This document shows, one piece after another, positions 27,094 to 36,494 of a DNA stretch of 64,000 bases. Numbering within the stretch: the stretch's first letter is position 1; every line of letters begins with the position of its first letter. This DNA comes from Salinihabitans flavidus (lineage in GTDB: Bacteria; Pseudomonadota; Alphaproteobacteria; Rhodobacterales; Rhodobacteraceae), in NCBI RefSeq assembly GCF_900110425.1, contig NZ_FODS01000013.1:41451-105450 (forward strand). The letters are read 5' to 3'. Below the pieces are notes generated by a model that saw nothing but the letters and a program-made list of their open reading frames with translations, did not search any database and had not been told where the DNA came from. Both the position numbers and the translations under genes were made by a program.

Positions 27094-27177
27094 GCGAATC
27101 AGGGTTAACGTCCTGACATCGCGGAAAAACCCGGTTTCGGTATCACGTCGGTAAAACGTCGGTATTGCGTCGGTATG
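27094..27177 (-). repeat. Phased TACCGA repeat, copy D
   Basis: 84 bp in reverse orientation. Four TACCGA-type units lie at an 11-bp period, then CCGAAACCGGG plus a T-run and GTTAACCCTGATTCGC. A second GTTAAC site lies outside the array at 27197-27202, 15 bp from the trmN6 stop, so the array is flanked by this hexamer on both sides. Confidence 0.85.
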
Positions 27178-27216
27178 GTGTGCCGACATTCGCCGGGTTA
27201 ACGCTCCGCGCGTTGC

Positions 27217-28011
27217 CTAATCTTCCGCGAGAGGCAGCGCCGCGCCATCGCGCAGGACTGCGCGGATCGGCAGGGTGTAGCTTTCGCGGTCTTCGTCGTG
27301 ACGATCCCCCGCGTGCATCACCACCCCGGCATGAAGCCGGAACGCCGCGCGCCCGCCCTTGCGCGCGCGGCAGATCACCAGAGACGCCGCCCGCCCGGCG
27401 CGCGGCAGAAGCGGGATCACCTCCACCGATCCGAGCCGTGCCGAAAGCGCGGCGAGCAGATCGGGCAGGCGTTCGGCCCGGTGGATGAAACTGGCATGTC
27501 CCTTCGGCGCGAGCCGCCGCGCCGCCACCTCGACCCAAGCGGCCAGCGGCGTCGCCTCTCCCATCGCGACCTCGCGGCCGGTATCCTGCGCGGGGGTGCT
27601 GGCGGTGCGCGAAAAATAGGGGGGGTTGGCGATCACGTGATTGAATCGCCGCTGGCGCAGGTCGGGCGGCAGGGCGGCAAGGTCGGCCTCCTCCACGACC
27701 ATCTCCACACCGTTCAGCGCCGCGTTCTCGCGTGCAAGCGCGGCATACCCCGGCTGCACCTCCACCCCGGTGAGCGACAGGCCCGGCACCCGCGCGCCCA
27801 GACACAGAAGCGCCGTGCCCACGCCGCAGCCCAGCTCCAGCACCGATTGTCCGGCCCGCGCGGGCACGGAGGCGGCGAGCAGGACCGGATCCACCCCGGC
27901 GCGATAGCCGCGCGCGGGCTGTCGCACACGCAGCCGCCCGCCGAGAAAGCCATTCTCGGTGATCGCCGCCGCCGGTGCGGCGCGCGGATCAGGCGCCGGT
28001 GGGAAGGTCAT
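27217..28011 (-). CDS. trmN6: tRNA1(Val) (adenine-37-N6)-methyltransferase, TrmN6-like
   Basis: 264 residues of the class I SAM methyltransferase fold. The SAM loop is L-E-L-G-C-G-V-G-T-A, and the N6-adenine motif IV is N-P-P-Y in H-V-I-A-N-P-P-Y-F. The N-terminal G-Y-R-A-G-V-D-P-V-L-L-A-A is typical of the TrmN6/YfiC group. It overlaps the small DUF2007 gene by 23 bp on the same strand. Target tRNA is inferred from family. Confidence 0.85.
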   Translation of the reverse strand: MTFPPAPDPRAAPAAAITENGFLGGRLRVRQPARGYRAGVDPVLLAASVPARAGQSVLELGCGVGTALLCLGARVPGLSLTGVEVQPGYAALARENAALNGVEMVVEEADLAALPPDLRQRRFNHVIANPPYFSRTASTPAQDTGREVAMGEATPLAAWVEVAARRLAPKGHASFIHRAERLPDLLAALSARLGSVEVIPLLPRAGRAASLVICRARKGGRAAFRLHAGVVMHAGDRHDEDRESYTLPIRAVLRDGAALPLAED

Positions 28012-28204
28012 TGTCGCGCATCACACGCTGGGCGCGCTCATGATCCTCGGCCCGCACCATCATGCGGCGCGGCAATATGCCGATGGAGCCTTCGAGCACG
28101 CTCATATTTACGTCCATTTCAAAGCAGTCTATACCCTCGCCTCTGAGAAGGGCGGAGGCAAAGGCGATGACCGTCGGGTCGTTGCTGCGCAGAAGCTCTT
28201 TCAT
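27989..28204 (-). CDS. DUF2007-family small protein
   Basis: 71 residues with the family pattern M-K-E-L-L-R-S-N-D-P-T, then L-L-R-G-E-G-I-D-C-F, and a C-terminal helix with H-E-R-A-Q-R-V. DUF2007 proteins form a small ACT-like fold and have been called putative signal-transducing proteins. Start chosen at the ATG that matches the family; an ATG ten codons upstream is possible. It is divergent from the prenyl synthase gene and overlaps trmN6. Confidence 0.8.
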   Translation of the reverse strand: MKELLRSNDPTVIAFASALLRGEGIDCFEMDVNMSVLEGSIGILPRRMMVRAEDHERAQRVMRDNDLPTGA

Positions 28205-28260
28205 AACGGGGATGTAAGGGCGGGGGCGCGGCAATGTCGAGTCCCCGTGACAGGAGTGTG

Positions 28261-29262
28261 ATGAGCCTGGACCGCGCTGCCACCAAACCGCATGAGGCGC
28301 TGAGCGCCATTCTGTCCGAGGACATGGACGCCGTGAACGCGCTGATCCGGGCGCGCATGGCCTCTGAACACGCGCCGCGCATACCGGAGGTGACGGCGCA
28401 TCTTGTCAACGCGGGGGGCAAGCGGCTTCGACCGATGCTGACACTCGCGGCGGCGCGCATTTGCGGCTATGACGGCCCGTATCATGTGCATCTGGCCGCC
28501 ACGGTGGAGTTCATCCACACCGCCACGCTTCTGCATGACGACGTGGTGGACGAAAGCGCGCAGCGGCGCGGGCGGCCCACGGCGAACCTTCTGTGGGACA
28601 ACAAATCCTCTGTGCTGGTCGGGGATTACCTGTTTTCGCGGTCCTTCCAGTTGATGGTGGAGACCGGCAATCTTCGGGTGCTCGACATTCTGGCCAATGC
28701 CTCGGCCACGATCGCGGAGGGCGAGGTGCTGCAACTGACGGCGGCGCGGGATCTGCGCACCGACGAGGATGTGTATCTCAAGGTCGTGCGCGGCAAGACC
28801 GCGGCGCTTTTCTCCGCGGCGACGGAGGTGGGGGGCGTGATCGCCGGTGCGGACGACGCGCAGGTGCAGGCGCTGTTCGACTATGGCGATGCGCTTGGTA
28901 TCGCGTTCCAGATCGTCGATGACCTGCTCGATTATCAGGGCGATCCGAAGGCCACGGGCAAGAACGTGGGTGACGATTTCCGCGAACGCAAGCTGACGCT
29001 GCCGGTGATCAAGGCGGTGGCGCTGGCCGATGGCGAAGAGCGCGCCTTCTGGCAGCGGGTGATCGAGAAAGGGCGTCAGGAAGAGGGCGACCTCGATCAT
29101 GCGCTGACGCTGCTGCACCGGCATGGCGCGCTGGAGGCGACGCGGGACGATGCGCTGTCATGGGCGGCCAAGGCCAAGACGGCGATGCAGACCCTACCCG
29201 AGAGCGAGCTGCGCACGCTTCTCATCGCGCTGAGCGATTACGTGGTGGCGCGGGTCAACTGA
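28261..29262 (+). CDS. ispB: Polyprenyl diphosphate synthase (octaprenyl/decaprenyl type)
   Basis: 333 residues, all-helical trans-prenyltransferase. The first Asp-rich motif is L-L-H-D-D-V-V-D near residue 94, the second D-D-L-L-D near residue 221, and G-G-K-R-L-R-P the IPP site. It makes the ubiquinone side chain, probably decaprenyl as usual in this group, but chain length cannot be told from sequence. The ATG at 28261 has ACAGGAGTGT upstream. Confidence 0.92.
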   Translation: MSLDRAATKPHEALSAILSEDMDAVNALIRARMASEHAPRIPEVTAHLVNAGGKRLRPMLTLAAARICGYDGPYHVHLAATVEFIHTATLLHDDVVDESAQRRGRPTANLLWDNKSSVLVGDYLFSRSFQLMVETGNLRVLDILANASATIAEGEVLQLTAARDLRTDEDVYLKVVRGKTAALFSAATEVGGVIAGADDAQVQALFDYGDALGIAFQIVDDLLDYQGDPKATGKNVGDDFRERKLTLPVIKAVALADGEERAFWQRVIEKGRQEEGDLDHALTLLHRHGALEATRDDALSWAAKAKTAMQTLPESELRTLLIALSDYVVARVN

Positions 29263-29268
29263 CGCCGT

Positions 29269-30117
29269 TCAGGCGGCGCCTGTGTCCCGCAGGATCGCGC
29301 CGGAGGCCACCCACCAGCCGGGGTGCGCGGCCTTGAGCGTCTCGGCAAGCCCCGCCCCCTGCCCCGCTGGCAGCAGCGCATAGCAGGTGGCGCCCGACCC
29401 CGACATGGCGGCATGAAGCGGTTTTTCGGCCCGCAGGACGCGCAGCACATCGGCGATCGCGGGCTGCACCCGGATCGCGGGCGCCTCAAGATCATTGCGC
29501 ATCGTGCCCAGCCATTCGGCCAGCGCGGCGGCATCGGGCCAGCGGGGCAGCTCTTCCGGCATGGGTGAGCGGTCGCGGCGCGTCAGGGCACCGAACACCG
29601 CTGGCGTGGGGACCGGCAGGCGCGGGTTGACCAGCACCAGATCGGCGGTGGGCAGATCGGGTACCGGGCAAAGCCGCGCGCCCACGCCCCGTATCCGCTG
29701 CGGGCGCGGGGTCATGCAGACCGGCACATCGGCCCCGAGCGGCAGGGTCTCCTCCGGAGAGGGCAGCGGCACATCCCAGAGCGCCGAGAGCGCGCGTAGC
29801 GCCGCCGCCGCATCCGAAGACCCGCCGCCGATGCCGGAGGCCACCGGCAGACGTTTGGTCAGCATCATCGCCGCGCCCCGCGAGAGATCGAGAAACCGCG
29901 CCGCCCGCATCACGAGGTTGGAGGCGTCATCGGGCACCCCCGCCGCCATCGGGCCATCGACACGCAGGCTCAGCCTGTCGGCCGGCGCGGCGCTCAGGGT
30001 GTCGCCGACATCGCAGAACACCACCAGCGAATCGAGCAGGTGATAGCCATCGGCGCGCTGGCCGGTGACATGCAGTGTCAGGTTGATCTTGGCCGGGGCG
30101 AACGCCTCAGTTGCCAT
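29269..30117 (-). CDS. ispE: 4-diphosphocytidyl-2-C-methyl-D-erythritol kinase
   Basis: 282 residues of the GHMP kinase family. The substrate motif is [12 protein letters not shown] and the ATP loop [14 protein letters not shown]. It acts in the MEP pathway, supplying IPP for the convergent prenyl synthase (6 bp between stops). The ATG lies inside the TPR gene end, an 11-bp overlap, so it is translationally coupled to it. Confidence 0.95.
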   Translation of the reverse strand: MATEAFAPAKINLTLHVTGQRADGYHLLDSLVVFCDVGDTLSAAPADRLSLRVDGPMAAGVPDDASNLVMRAARFLDLSRGAAMMLTKRLPVASGIGGGSSDAAAALRALSALWDVPLPSPEETLPLGADVPVCMTPRPQRIRGVGARLCPVPDLPTADLVLVNPRLPVPTPAVFGALTRRDRSPMPEELPRWPDAAALAEWLGTMRNDLEAPAIRVQPAIADVLRVLRAEKPLHAAMSGSGATCYALLPAGQGAGLAETLKAAHPGWWVASGAILRDTGAA

Positions 30118-31825
30118 TGACCAGCAACAGCGGCGGTTCGCCCTCTTCCTCCAGCACGCGGTCGAGACCGACCTCAAGCTTGCGGCGGATGCGGTCGGGC
30201 TTGGCCTCTTCGGCGCTGTCCTCGTCCACGAAGCTGAGCGCGCGGCGCCATTGGAATTCCGCCTCCAGCTTGCGGCCCACGGCCCAGTAGACATCGCCCA
30301 GATGGTCGTTCACCACCGGATCGGTGGGCAGGAGTTCGGCGGCATGTTCCATGTGTCCCACGGCCTCGGGGTAACGGCCCAGCCGGTAGAGCACCCAGCC
30401 CAGCGAATCGACGATGAAGCCGCTGTCGGGACGGGCCGCGACCGCCTCTTCGATCATCGCCAGTGCCTCATCGAGCTTGATCTGCTTTTCCACCATGGAA
30501 TACCCGAGATAGTTGAGCACGAGAGGCTGACCGGGATTGAGTTCCAGCGCGGCGCGGAAATCGGCCTCCGCCTGCTCCCATTGATCGAGGCGTTCATGGC
30601 TGATGCCGCGGGCGTAGAAGATGAACCAGCGGTTGTTGTCCTCCTCGTCCGACTTCTCCAGCGCGCGGTCATAGGCGGCGACGGCGGCGGCGAAATCCTT
30701 TTCCTGACGCATCAGGTCGCCGAGCGAGGAATGAACCGTGGGAATATCGCCATGTGTGCGGGCGAGTTGTTCCAGCACCTCGACGGCGGCATCGGGGCGA
30801 TCCGACCGGCGCAGCGCCTCGGCGCGGCCCAGTTCGGCGGCATGAAACGCCGGATGATCGGCGGGCACGCGGCGATAGGCGGCGGTGGCAAGCTCGTGAC
30901 GTTCAAGTTGCTCTAGCAGGTTGGCGCTCAGCAAAAGGGCATCGACGTGATCGGGCCGCAGGTATTCGGCCACGCGGGTATAGACGAGGGTGTAATTCGG
31001 CTCTGCCTCGGCCTGAAGCGCGCCGGCGACGGAATAGAACACCTCGGCCATGCCGTCGCGGGCGCTGCGCACATGGGTGAAAGGCAGCATCTCGCCAGCC
31101 ACCAGACGCTCGCGCATGTCGCGCAGCGCCGGATCGAGCCCGCCGCCGAAGGTGTCGTCGAGCATGGCAACCGCATCCTCGTTGCGGTCAAGCTGACTCA
31201 GCACCTCAAAGCGCGCCATGGCGCCGCGGCGGGTCATCTGGATGGCGCCGGCCTGATCGCTGGCATAGATCTCCTCGGCGCCTTCGAAATCACCGACCGA
31301 GGCCAGCGCCAGCGCCTTGTGATATGCGGCGAATCCCGCCAGACCACGCTGCTCGGCCACCTCGTCGAACGCTTCAAGCGCGCCGGACATGTTGCCGCTG
31401 CCGATCTGGGCCCATGCGGCCACCAGTCCATCCACCAGCGGGCCGGTGCCGAACTCCGGCTTCATGCGCGCGAGCACCGCGTCATAGTCCCCCTCCGCGA
31501 TCAGGCTTGCGGTGACGGCCATATGAGCGATCTGGCTGTCAAGCTCATCGGACTCCATCTTCCGGGCGATCGGCACGGCCTTTTCGAACTGCCCCAGCGA
31601 CATATGAGACAACAGCGCATTGTCGAGCAGGATCGGATTGGACGGATCACGCGCCAGCGCGCGGGTGTAATACTCCGCCGCGGCGCGGTAGTCGCTGGCG
31701 ATCACCGCCTGGCGCCCGGCGAGATAGGGGCCGGCCAGTCCCTGCGCCAAGGGGGCGACGGGAACCGTTCCAAGACACAAGGCAACGGCGAATAATGCGA
31801 AATTCAATGGGGAACGGACGGGCAC
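30107..31825 (-). CDS. Exported tetratricopeptide-repeat protein
   Basis: 572 residues from a GTG with CGGAG seven bases upstream, giving M-P-V-R-S-P-L-N-F and a signal peptide ending near residue 28 (P-L-A-Q-G). The rest is TPR array: repeats such as [16 protein letters not shown] and [16 protein letters not shown]. The open frame extends upstream to 31990 but that part lacks a ribosome site. TPR arrays act as protein scaffolds in the periplasm; the partner is not known. It overlaps ispE. Confidence 0.85.
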   Translation of the reverse strand: MPVRSPLNFALFAVALCLGTVPVAPLAQGLAGPYLAGRQAVIASDYRAAAEYYTRALARDPSNPILLDNALLSHMSLGQFEKAVPIARKMESDELDSQIAHMAVTASLIAEGDYDAVLARMKPEFGTGPLVDGLVAAWAQIGSGNMSGALEAFDEVAEQRGLAGFAAYHKALALASVGDFEGAEEIYASDQAGAIQMTRRGAMARFEVLSQLDRNEDAVAMLDDTFGGGLDPALRDMRERLVAGEMLPFTHVRSARDGMAEVFYSVAGALQAEAEPNYTLVYTRVAEYLRPDHVDALLLSANLLEQLERHELATAAYRRVPADHPAFHAAELGRAEALRRSDRPDAAVEVLEQLARTHGDIPTVHSSLGDLMRQEKDFAAAVAAYDRALEKSDEEDNNRWFIFYARGISHERLDQWEQAEADFRAALELNPGQPLVLNYLGYSMVEKQIKLDEALAMIEEAVAARPDSGFIVDSLGWVLYRLGRYPEAVGHMEHAAELLPTDPVVNDHLGDVYWAVGRKLEAEFQWRRALSFVDEDSAEEAKPDRIRRKLEVGLDRVLEEEGEPPLLLVNGN

Positions 31826-32066
31826 GCGGATCTCCGTGACGGGGGATTTGAACCTGACACTACTGCCGCGCGACGTGCCCTGCAATGCGGGACGGCATCG
31901 AAATGCCGCCCCTAACCAATAGTTTACTGATACAAACCCACTCATCAACATTCCGGCCACAGATATAATCAATCCTGCGTTCCGGATCACTCACAATCAC
32001 CAAGACTATTCCAAAGGGCGGTGATCGTGCTATGACACCTTCGCAAAGCCGTTAATTTATTCGTAG

Positions 32067-32948
32067 ATGAATGAAAGTTACAATTTCACGATGCGTGACT
32101 TTTCAAGCAATCTCCGCCGCAGGCTCGCCCCCGGCCGAACGGTGATTCCTTTCTTCGGAGCGCTTGCCCTGCTGACGCTGACGGGACCGTTCGGCACATT
32201 CTGGGATTTCGGATTTTGGGAGCGATTGACCTATTGGTCAATCATGCTGGCGGGGCCCGGCGTTTTCATTCATGTCTGCACCGGCTATCTGTTCGGATTG
32301 GCCGGGCAAAACCTGCTATCGAAATCCGCCTTCGTTCTGCTGGGCTCCGCCCTGGGCGCGATACCGGGCGCCGCGGTCGTGATCTTCAGCAACGCCCAGT
32401 TCCGCGACCACGGCATCGACGCAAGCCTGTTTCCGCAATTCTGGTTTTATGTGACCATGATCGGCACGATGATTACCGGCGTTCAATATCTTGCCCCGGC
32501 CATGATCGAACGCCGCCTGCGCTCAGAGATGCGGGGCGGGGACGCCGCCGGCGTGCGGCCCGACGCCCTGCTATCGCCCCCCGCCAACGTGGATGACACG
32601 CCGGGCGCGCTGCCCCGTCTGTATCACCGCCTGCGCCCGAACGTTCGCGAGGGGCGCATCATCTCCCTGTCGATGCAGGATCACTATGTCGCGGTGACGA
32701 CCGAAACCGGAACCGAGCTGATCCTGATGCGGCTATCGGATGCCATTGACCTTCTCGACGGTCATCCCGGCGCGCGCACCCACCGCTCGCACTGGGCCGC
32801 CCAGGCCTTCGCGCAATCGCTGAGCCGGGACGGGCGGCGGCACCTGCTGCATCTTTCCGACGGGCGCAGCCTGCCGGTGAGCGCCTCTTACCGCAAGATG
32901 GTTCTGGCAATGCTGGAGGAAAAGGAGGCGGGCCTCGCCGCCTCCTGA
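32067..32948 (+). CDS. Membrane-bound LytTR-type DNA-binding regulator
   Basis: 293 residues. Four hydrophobic segments (about residues 27-46, 55-78, 86-105 and 125-147) precede a C-terminal LytTR domain (about 190-285) with I-I-S-L-S-M-Q-D-H-Y-V-A-V, T-H-R-S-H-W-A and G-R-S-L-P-V-S-A-S-Y-R. LytTR domains bind promoter DNA. No receiver domain is present, so the membrane part may sense the signal itself. The start could also be the ATG at 32091; neither has a clear ribosome site. Confidence 0.82.
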   Translation: MNESYNFTMRDFSSNLRRRLAPGRTVIPFFGALALLTLTGPFGTFWDFGFWERLTYWSIMLAGPGVFIHVCTGYLFGLAGQNLLSKSAFVLLGSALGAIPGAAVVIFSNAQFRDHGIDASLFPQFWFYVTMIGTMITGVQYLAPAMIERRLRSEMRGGDAAGVRPDALLSPPANVDDTPGALPRLYHRLRPNVREGRIISLSMQDHYVAVTTETGTELILMRLSDAIDLLDGHPGARTHRSHWAAQAFAQSLSRDGRRHLLHLSDGRSLPVSASYRKMVLAMLEEKEAGLAAS

Positions 32949-32954
32949 TCGCCC

Positions 32955-34601
32955 TTACATGTTGGGATAGTTCGGCCCGTCGCCGCCCTGCGGCGTGACC
33001 CAGTTGATGTTCTGGCTGGGATCCTTGATGTCGCAGGTCTTGCAGTGAACGCAGTTCTGGAAGTTGATCACGAATTCCGGCCCCGCGTCCTTTTCCACGA
33101 CCTCGTAAACGGCCGCCGGACAATACCGTTGCGCCGGCTCGGCATATTTCGGCAGGTTCACGTCGATCGGAACGCTAGGGTCCTTCAGGGTCAGGTGACA
33201 GGGCTGGTTTTCCTCGTGGTTGGTCATCGAGAAGGACACATTGGTCAGCCGATCAAAGGACAGTTTGCCATCGGGCTTGGGGTAGTGGATCGGAGCATGC
33301 TTGTCGGCCTCTTCTGTCGCCTCGGCATCGTTCTTGCCGTGCTTCATCGTGCCGAAGACCGAAAAGCCGAGCGTGTTGGTCCACATGTCGAACCCGCCGA
33401 CCGCGAGCGACGGCAGCAGCCCCCATTTCGACCACATCGGCTTCACGTTGCGAACCTTTTTGAGATCCTTGCCAATCGCGCCCTCGCGCACTTCGGCCTC
33501 ATAGTCGCTCAGCTCATCGGACCGGCGCCCCGCCTGAAGCGCGGCGTGGGCCGCCTCTGCCGCCGCCTTGCCCGAAAGCATCGCGTTGTGGTTTCCCTTG
33601 ATACGCGGCACGTTGACCATGCCCACCGAACAGCCAAGAAGCGCCACCCCCGGCGCCACCATCTTCGGCATGGACTGATACCCGCCCTCGGTGATCGCGC
33701 GCGCGCCATAGGCGATGCGCTTGCCGCCCTCCAGAAGCTCCGCGACCATGGGATGATGCTTGAACCGCTGGAATTCCATGTAGGGGTAAAGATACGGGTT
33801 GCGGTAATTGAGGTGCACCACGAAGCCCACGTAAACCTGATTGTTGTCGATATGATAGATGAATGACCCGCCCCCCGCGTTGGAGCCAAGCGGCCAGCCC
33901 ATCGTGTGGGTGACGGTGCCCTCGCGGTGCTTGTCGGGATCGATCTCCCATATCTCCTTCATGCCAAGGCCGAATTTCTGCGGTTCCTTGCCGGCGGAGA
34001 GATCGAACCTGTCGATCACCTCTTTCGACAGAGAGCCACGCACCCCTTCGGACAGGAAGACGTATTTGCCATGCAGCTCCATGCCCGGCTCATAGTTGGG
34101 GCCCTGGCTGCCGTCGGCCTCCTTGCCGAATTCGCCCGCCACGACGCCCTTCACCTCGCCGTCGTCGCCATAGACAATCTCGGAGCAGGACATGCCGGGG
34201 AAAATCTCCACCCCCAGTTCCTCGGCCTGCTCGGCCATCCAGCGGCAGACATTGCCCATCGAGACGATGTAGTTGCCGTGGTTGTTCATCAGCGGCGGCA
34301 TCGGGAAATTGGGCACGCGGATCTGGCCCGCCTCGCCCAGCATGTAGAAATTGTCCTCGCTCACCGGCACGTTGACCGGCGCGCCCTTTTCCTTCCAGTC
34401 GGGAATCAGGGCATTGAGGCCGCTCGGGTCCAGAACCGCGCCGGACAGGATATGCGCGCCCACCTCGGACCCCTTTTCGAGCACGACAACCTCAAGATCG
34501 GCGTCAAGCTGCTTGAGACGGATCGCGGCCGACAGGCCGGCCGGCCCGGCGCCCACGATTACCACGTCATATTCCATCGCTTCGCGTTCAATTTCGGCCA
34601 T
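32955..34601 (-). CDS. etfD: Electron transfer flavoprotein-ubiquinone oxidoreductase
   Basis: 548 residues, usual length. FAD loop V-V-I-V-G-A-G-P-A-G-L-S near the N-terminus, the ubiquinone-binding middle, and a C-terminal 4Fe-4S site (C-P-A-A-V-Y-E then C-V-H-C-K-T-C-D-I-K-D-P). It passes electrons from ETF to quinone during fatty-acid and amino-acid oxidation, which the acyl-CoA dehydrogenase at 43683-45404 would feed. AAAGGACGCC precedes the ATG. etfA/etfB are not in the window. Confidence 0.96.
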   Translation of the reverse strand: MAEIEREAMEYDVVIVGAGPAGLSAAIRLKQLDADLEVVVLEKGSEVGAHILSGAVLDPSGLNALIPDWKEKGAPVNVPVSEDNFYMLGEAGQIRVPNFPMPPLMNNHGNYIVSMGNVCRWMAEQAEELGVEIFPGMSCSEIVYGDDGEVKGVVAGEFGKEADGSQGPNYEPGMELHGKYVFLSEGVRGSLSKEVIDRFDLSAGKEPQKFGLGMKEIWEIDPDKHREGTVTHTMGWPLGSNAGGGSFIYHIDNNQVYVGFVVHLNYRNPYLYPYMEFQRFKHHPMVAELLEGGKRIAYGARAITEGGYQSMPKMVAPGVALLGCSVGMVNVPRIKGNHNAMLSGKAAAEAAHAALQAGRRSDELSDYEAEVREGAIGKDLKKVRNVKPMWSKWGLLPSLAVGGFDMWTNTLGFSVFGTMKHGKNDAEATEEADKHAPIHYPKPDGKLSFDRLTNVSFSMTNHEENQPCHLTLKDPSVPIDVNLPKYAEPAQRYCPAAVYEVVEKDAGPEFVINFQNCVHCKTCDIKDPSQNINWVTPQGGDGPNYPNM

Positions 34602-34853
34602 CTGGCGTCCTTTCCCTGCGGGTGCGGGTAATTTTAGGTCGCGCTTGCGTAGCGTGACAAGGCCCGCATGGTCAATCGGAACACGACGGCACGCGCCCAT
34701 AAAACGATGCGGGGCCGGGGTTGGGCACGGTTTTACGCTTGCAATGCCGCTCTGCCCTTGCTTTTGAAGGACAGCTCAATGCACTCTGTTCAGACGTAAC
34801 CAAAACCAACGGGCCGCGGGACCGCCCGCCCCTCACGATCGGGACCGATACCC

Positions 34854-35324
34854 ATGGAAAAGATACCGATGACCCGCGCCGGCTATGCGGCGCTGGAAAC
34901 AGAATTGAAACAGCTCAAGAGCGTGGAACGCCCCGCGATCATCAGTGCCATCGCCGAGGCCCGCGAACATGGCGACCTGTCGGAGAACGCGGAGTATCAC
35001 TCCGCGCGCGAGAAACAGTCCTTCATCGAGGGCCGGATCAAGGAAATCGAGGGGGCCCTTGGCCTGGCCGAGGTGATTGATCCGACCAGCCTCTCGGGCT
35101 CGATCAAGTTCGGTGCGACGGTGACTCTCGTGGATGAGGATACCGACGAGGAAAAGACCTGGCAGATCGTGGGCGAACACGAGGCCAACATCGAAAAGGG
35201 CCTGCTCAACATCAAGTCACCCATCGCCCGTGCCCTCATCGGGAAGGAAGAGGGCGACAGCGTCGAGGTGCGCACCCCCGGCGGGGAAAAGAGCTATGAG
35301 GTGCTGAGCATCGCCTACCGCTAA
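34854..35324 (+). CDS. greA: Transcription elongation factor GreA
   Basis: 156 residues. N-terminal coiled coil with the tip acidic region (G-D-L-S-E-N-A-E-Y), then the FKBP-like C-terminal domain ending in V-L-S-I-A-Y. It rescues stalled RNA polymerase by stimulating transcript cleavage. A second ATG five codons downstream (M-T-R-A-G-Y) could also start it. Confidence 0.95.
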   Translation: MEKIPMTRAGYAALETELKQLKSVERPAIISAIAEAREHGDLSENAEYHSAREKQSFIEGRIKEIEGALGLAEVIDPTSLSGSIKFGATVTLVDEDTDEEKTWQIVGEHEANIEKGLLNIKSPIARALIGKEEGDSVEVRTPGGEKSYEVLSIAYR

Positions 35325-35353
35325 TCGCAGTTTCACGATCGCAGGACCGCCCC

Positions 35354-36385
35354 ATGCCAGAGGATACCGAATCGCGCCCGACGCCGCTTGGCCTCTATGA
35401 TCGCCCGGCAGAGCCGCGCGTGACCGGCATCGAACTGGCCGCCATCATGCTCAGCCTGCTGTGGCTTGGCGCGACGGTGGTGTTCTTTCTGGTGCTCGGG
35501 CGCCCCGGCGAGGATGGGCCGGCACCCGACATGTTGCGGTTCCTGATCACGCTGCTGGCGATTTTCCTGCCGGTGGCGATGATCTGGGTCGCGGCCACGG
35601 CGGCCCGTTCCTCGCGGGTGATGCGCGAGGAAAGCCGCCGCCTTCAGGCCGCGATCGATGACATGCGCCAGACCTATATGGCGCAGATGCAGGGCCATGG
35701 CAGCAAGATGAGCCTCGAACCGTCGGTGGCCAGAAAACTCGACGAAATCGCGGCGGCGCAGCGCAAGACCGAGACGGCGCTGGCGCAGTTCACCACCACC
35801 CGCGACACCGGCGGCATCCGCAAGGACCCGGCCGCGGCGCCCGGAACCACGGCGAAAGCGGCAGAAAACCAGGGGCTGCTCGCACTCGGCACCCCGGCGG
35901 AGGCGCTGTCGCCGCCGCTGCCGCGCGCCGATTTCATACGCGCGCTGAATTTCCCCGAAACCGAAGACGACGAGGATGGCTTTGCCGCGCTGCGCCGGGC
36001 CCTGAAGGACCGACAGGCCGCACAGCTCATTCAGGCGGCGCAGGATGTGCTCACCCTGCTGAGCCAGGACGGCATCTACATGGACGATCTGCGGCCCGAT
36101 CCCGCCCGTCCCGAAATCTGGCGCCACTTCGCCAAAGGCGAGCGGGGCCGCGCGGTCGCGGCGCTCGGCGGTATCCGCGACCGCTCCTCTCTGGCACTCA
36201 CGGCGGGGCGGATGAAGCAGGATCCGATCTTCCGGGACGCGGCGCATCACTTCCTGCGCCGCTTCGACAAAAGCTTCGTGGAATTCGAGGAAACCGCCAG
36301 CGATACCGATATCGCCGCGCTTTCGGACACCCGCACCGCGCGCGCCTTCATGCTGCTGGGCCGCGTGGCGGGCATCTTCGACTGA
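35354..36385 (+). CDS. Conserved membrane protein of unknown function
   Basis: 343 residues. Two membrane segments (about 25-48 and 61-83) are followed by a coiled-coil helix (R-E-E-S-R-R-L-Q-A-A-I-D-D-M) and a soluble C-terminal domain with many charged residues, ending in A-R-A-F-M-L-L-G-R-V-A-G-I-F-D. The same-strand gene greA ends 29 bp upstream. I know similar proteins only as uncharacterised in this family of bacteria. The double helix plus coiled coil suggests a membrane-tethered scaffold or sensor. Confidence 0.75.
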   Translation: MPEDTESRPTPLGLYDRPAEPRVTGIELAAIMLSLLWLGATVVFFLVLGRPGEDGPAPDMLRFLITLLAIFLPVAMIWVAATAARSSRVMREESRRLQAAIDDMRQTYMAQMQGHGSKMSLEPSVARKLDEIAAAQRKTETALAQFTTTRDTGGIRKDPAAAPGTTAKAAENQGLLALGTPAEALSPPLPRADFIRALNFPETEDDEDGFAALRRALKDRQAAQLIQAAQDVLTLLSQDGIYMDDLRPDPARPEIWRHFAKGERGRAVAALGGIRDRSSLALTAGRMKQDPIFRDAAHHFLRRFDKSFVEFEETASDTDIAALSDTRTARAFMLLGRVAGIFD

Positions 36386-36421
36386 CACGGCGCGGCCCGC
36401 TCCATTGCGAAGCCGCCCACG

Positions 36422-36451
36422 GCTCTGATCGGCCGCAAGGCGGATCAGAGC
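36422..36451. terminator. Bidirectional hairpin between convergent genes
   Basis: GCTCTGATC and GATCAGAGC form a 9-bp stem, extended by a 3-bp stem with a GCAA loop. It lies between the convergent stops of the membrane-protein gene and the moeA fusion gene. T-runs are absent, so it may be a rho-independent-like or simply stabilising 3' structure. Confidence 0.65.
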
Positions 36452-36494
36452 GTGCCCTGCGCGCCGAAGGCGCACATTCAGGTCAGACGACCCG

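Noticed and set aside
31826..31990. Upstream extension of the TPR protein
   Set aside because: No ribosome site; the GTG at 31825 has CGGAG at the right distance and gives a clean signal peptide.
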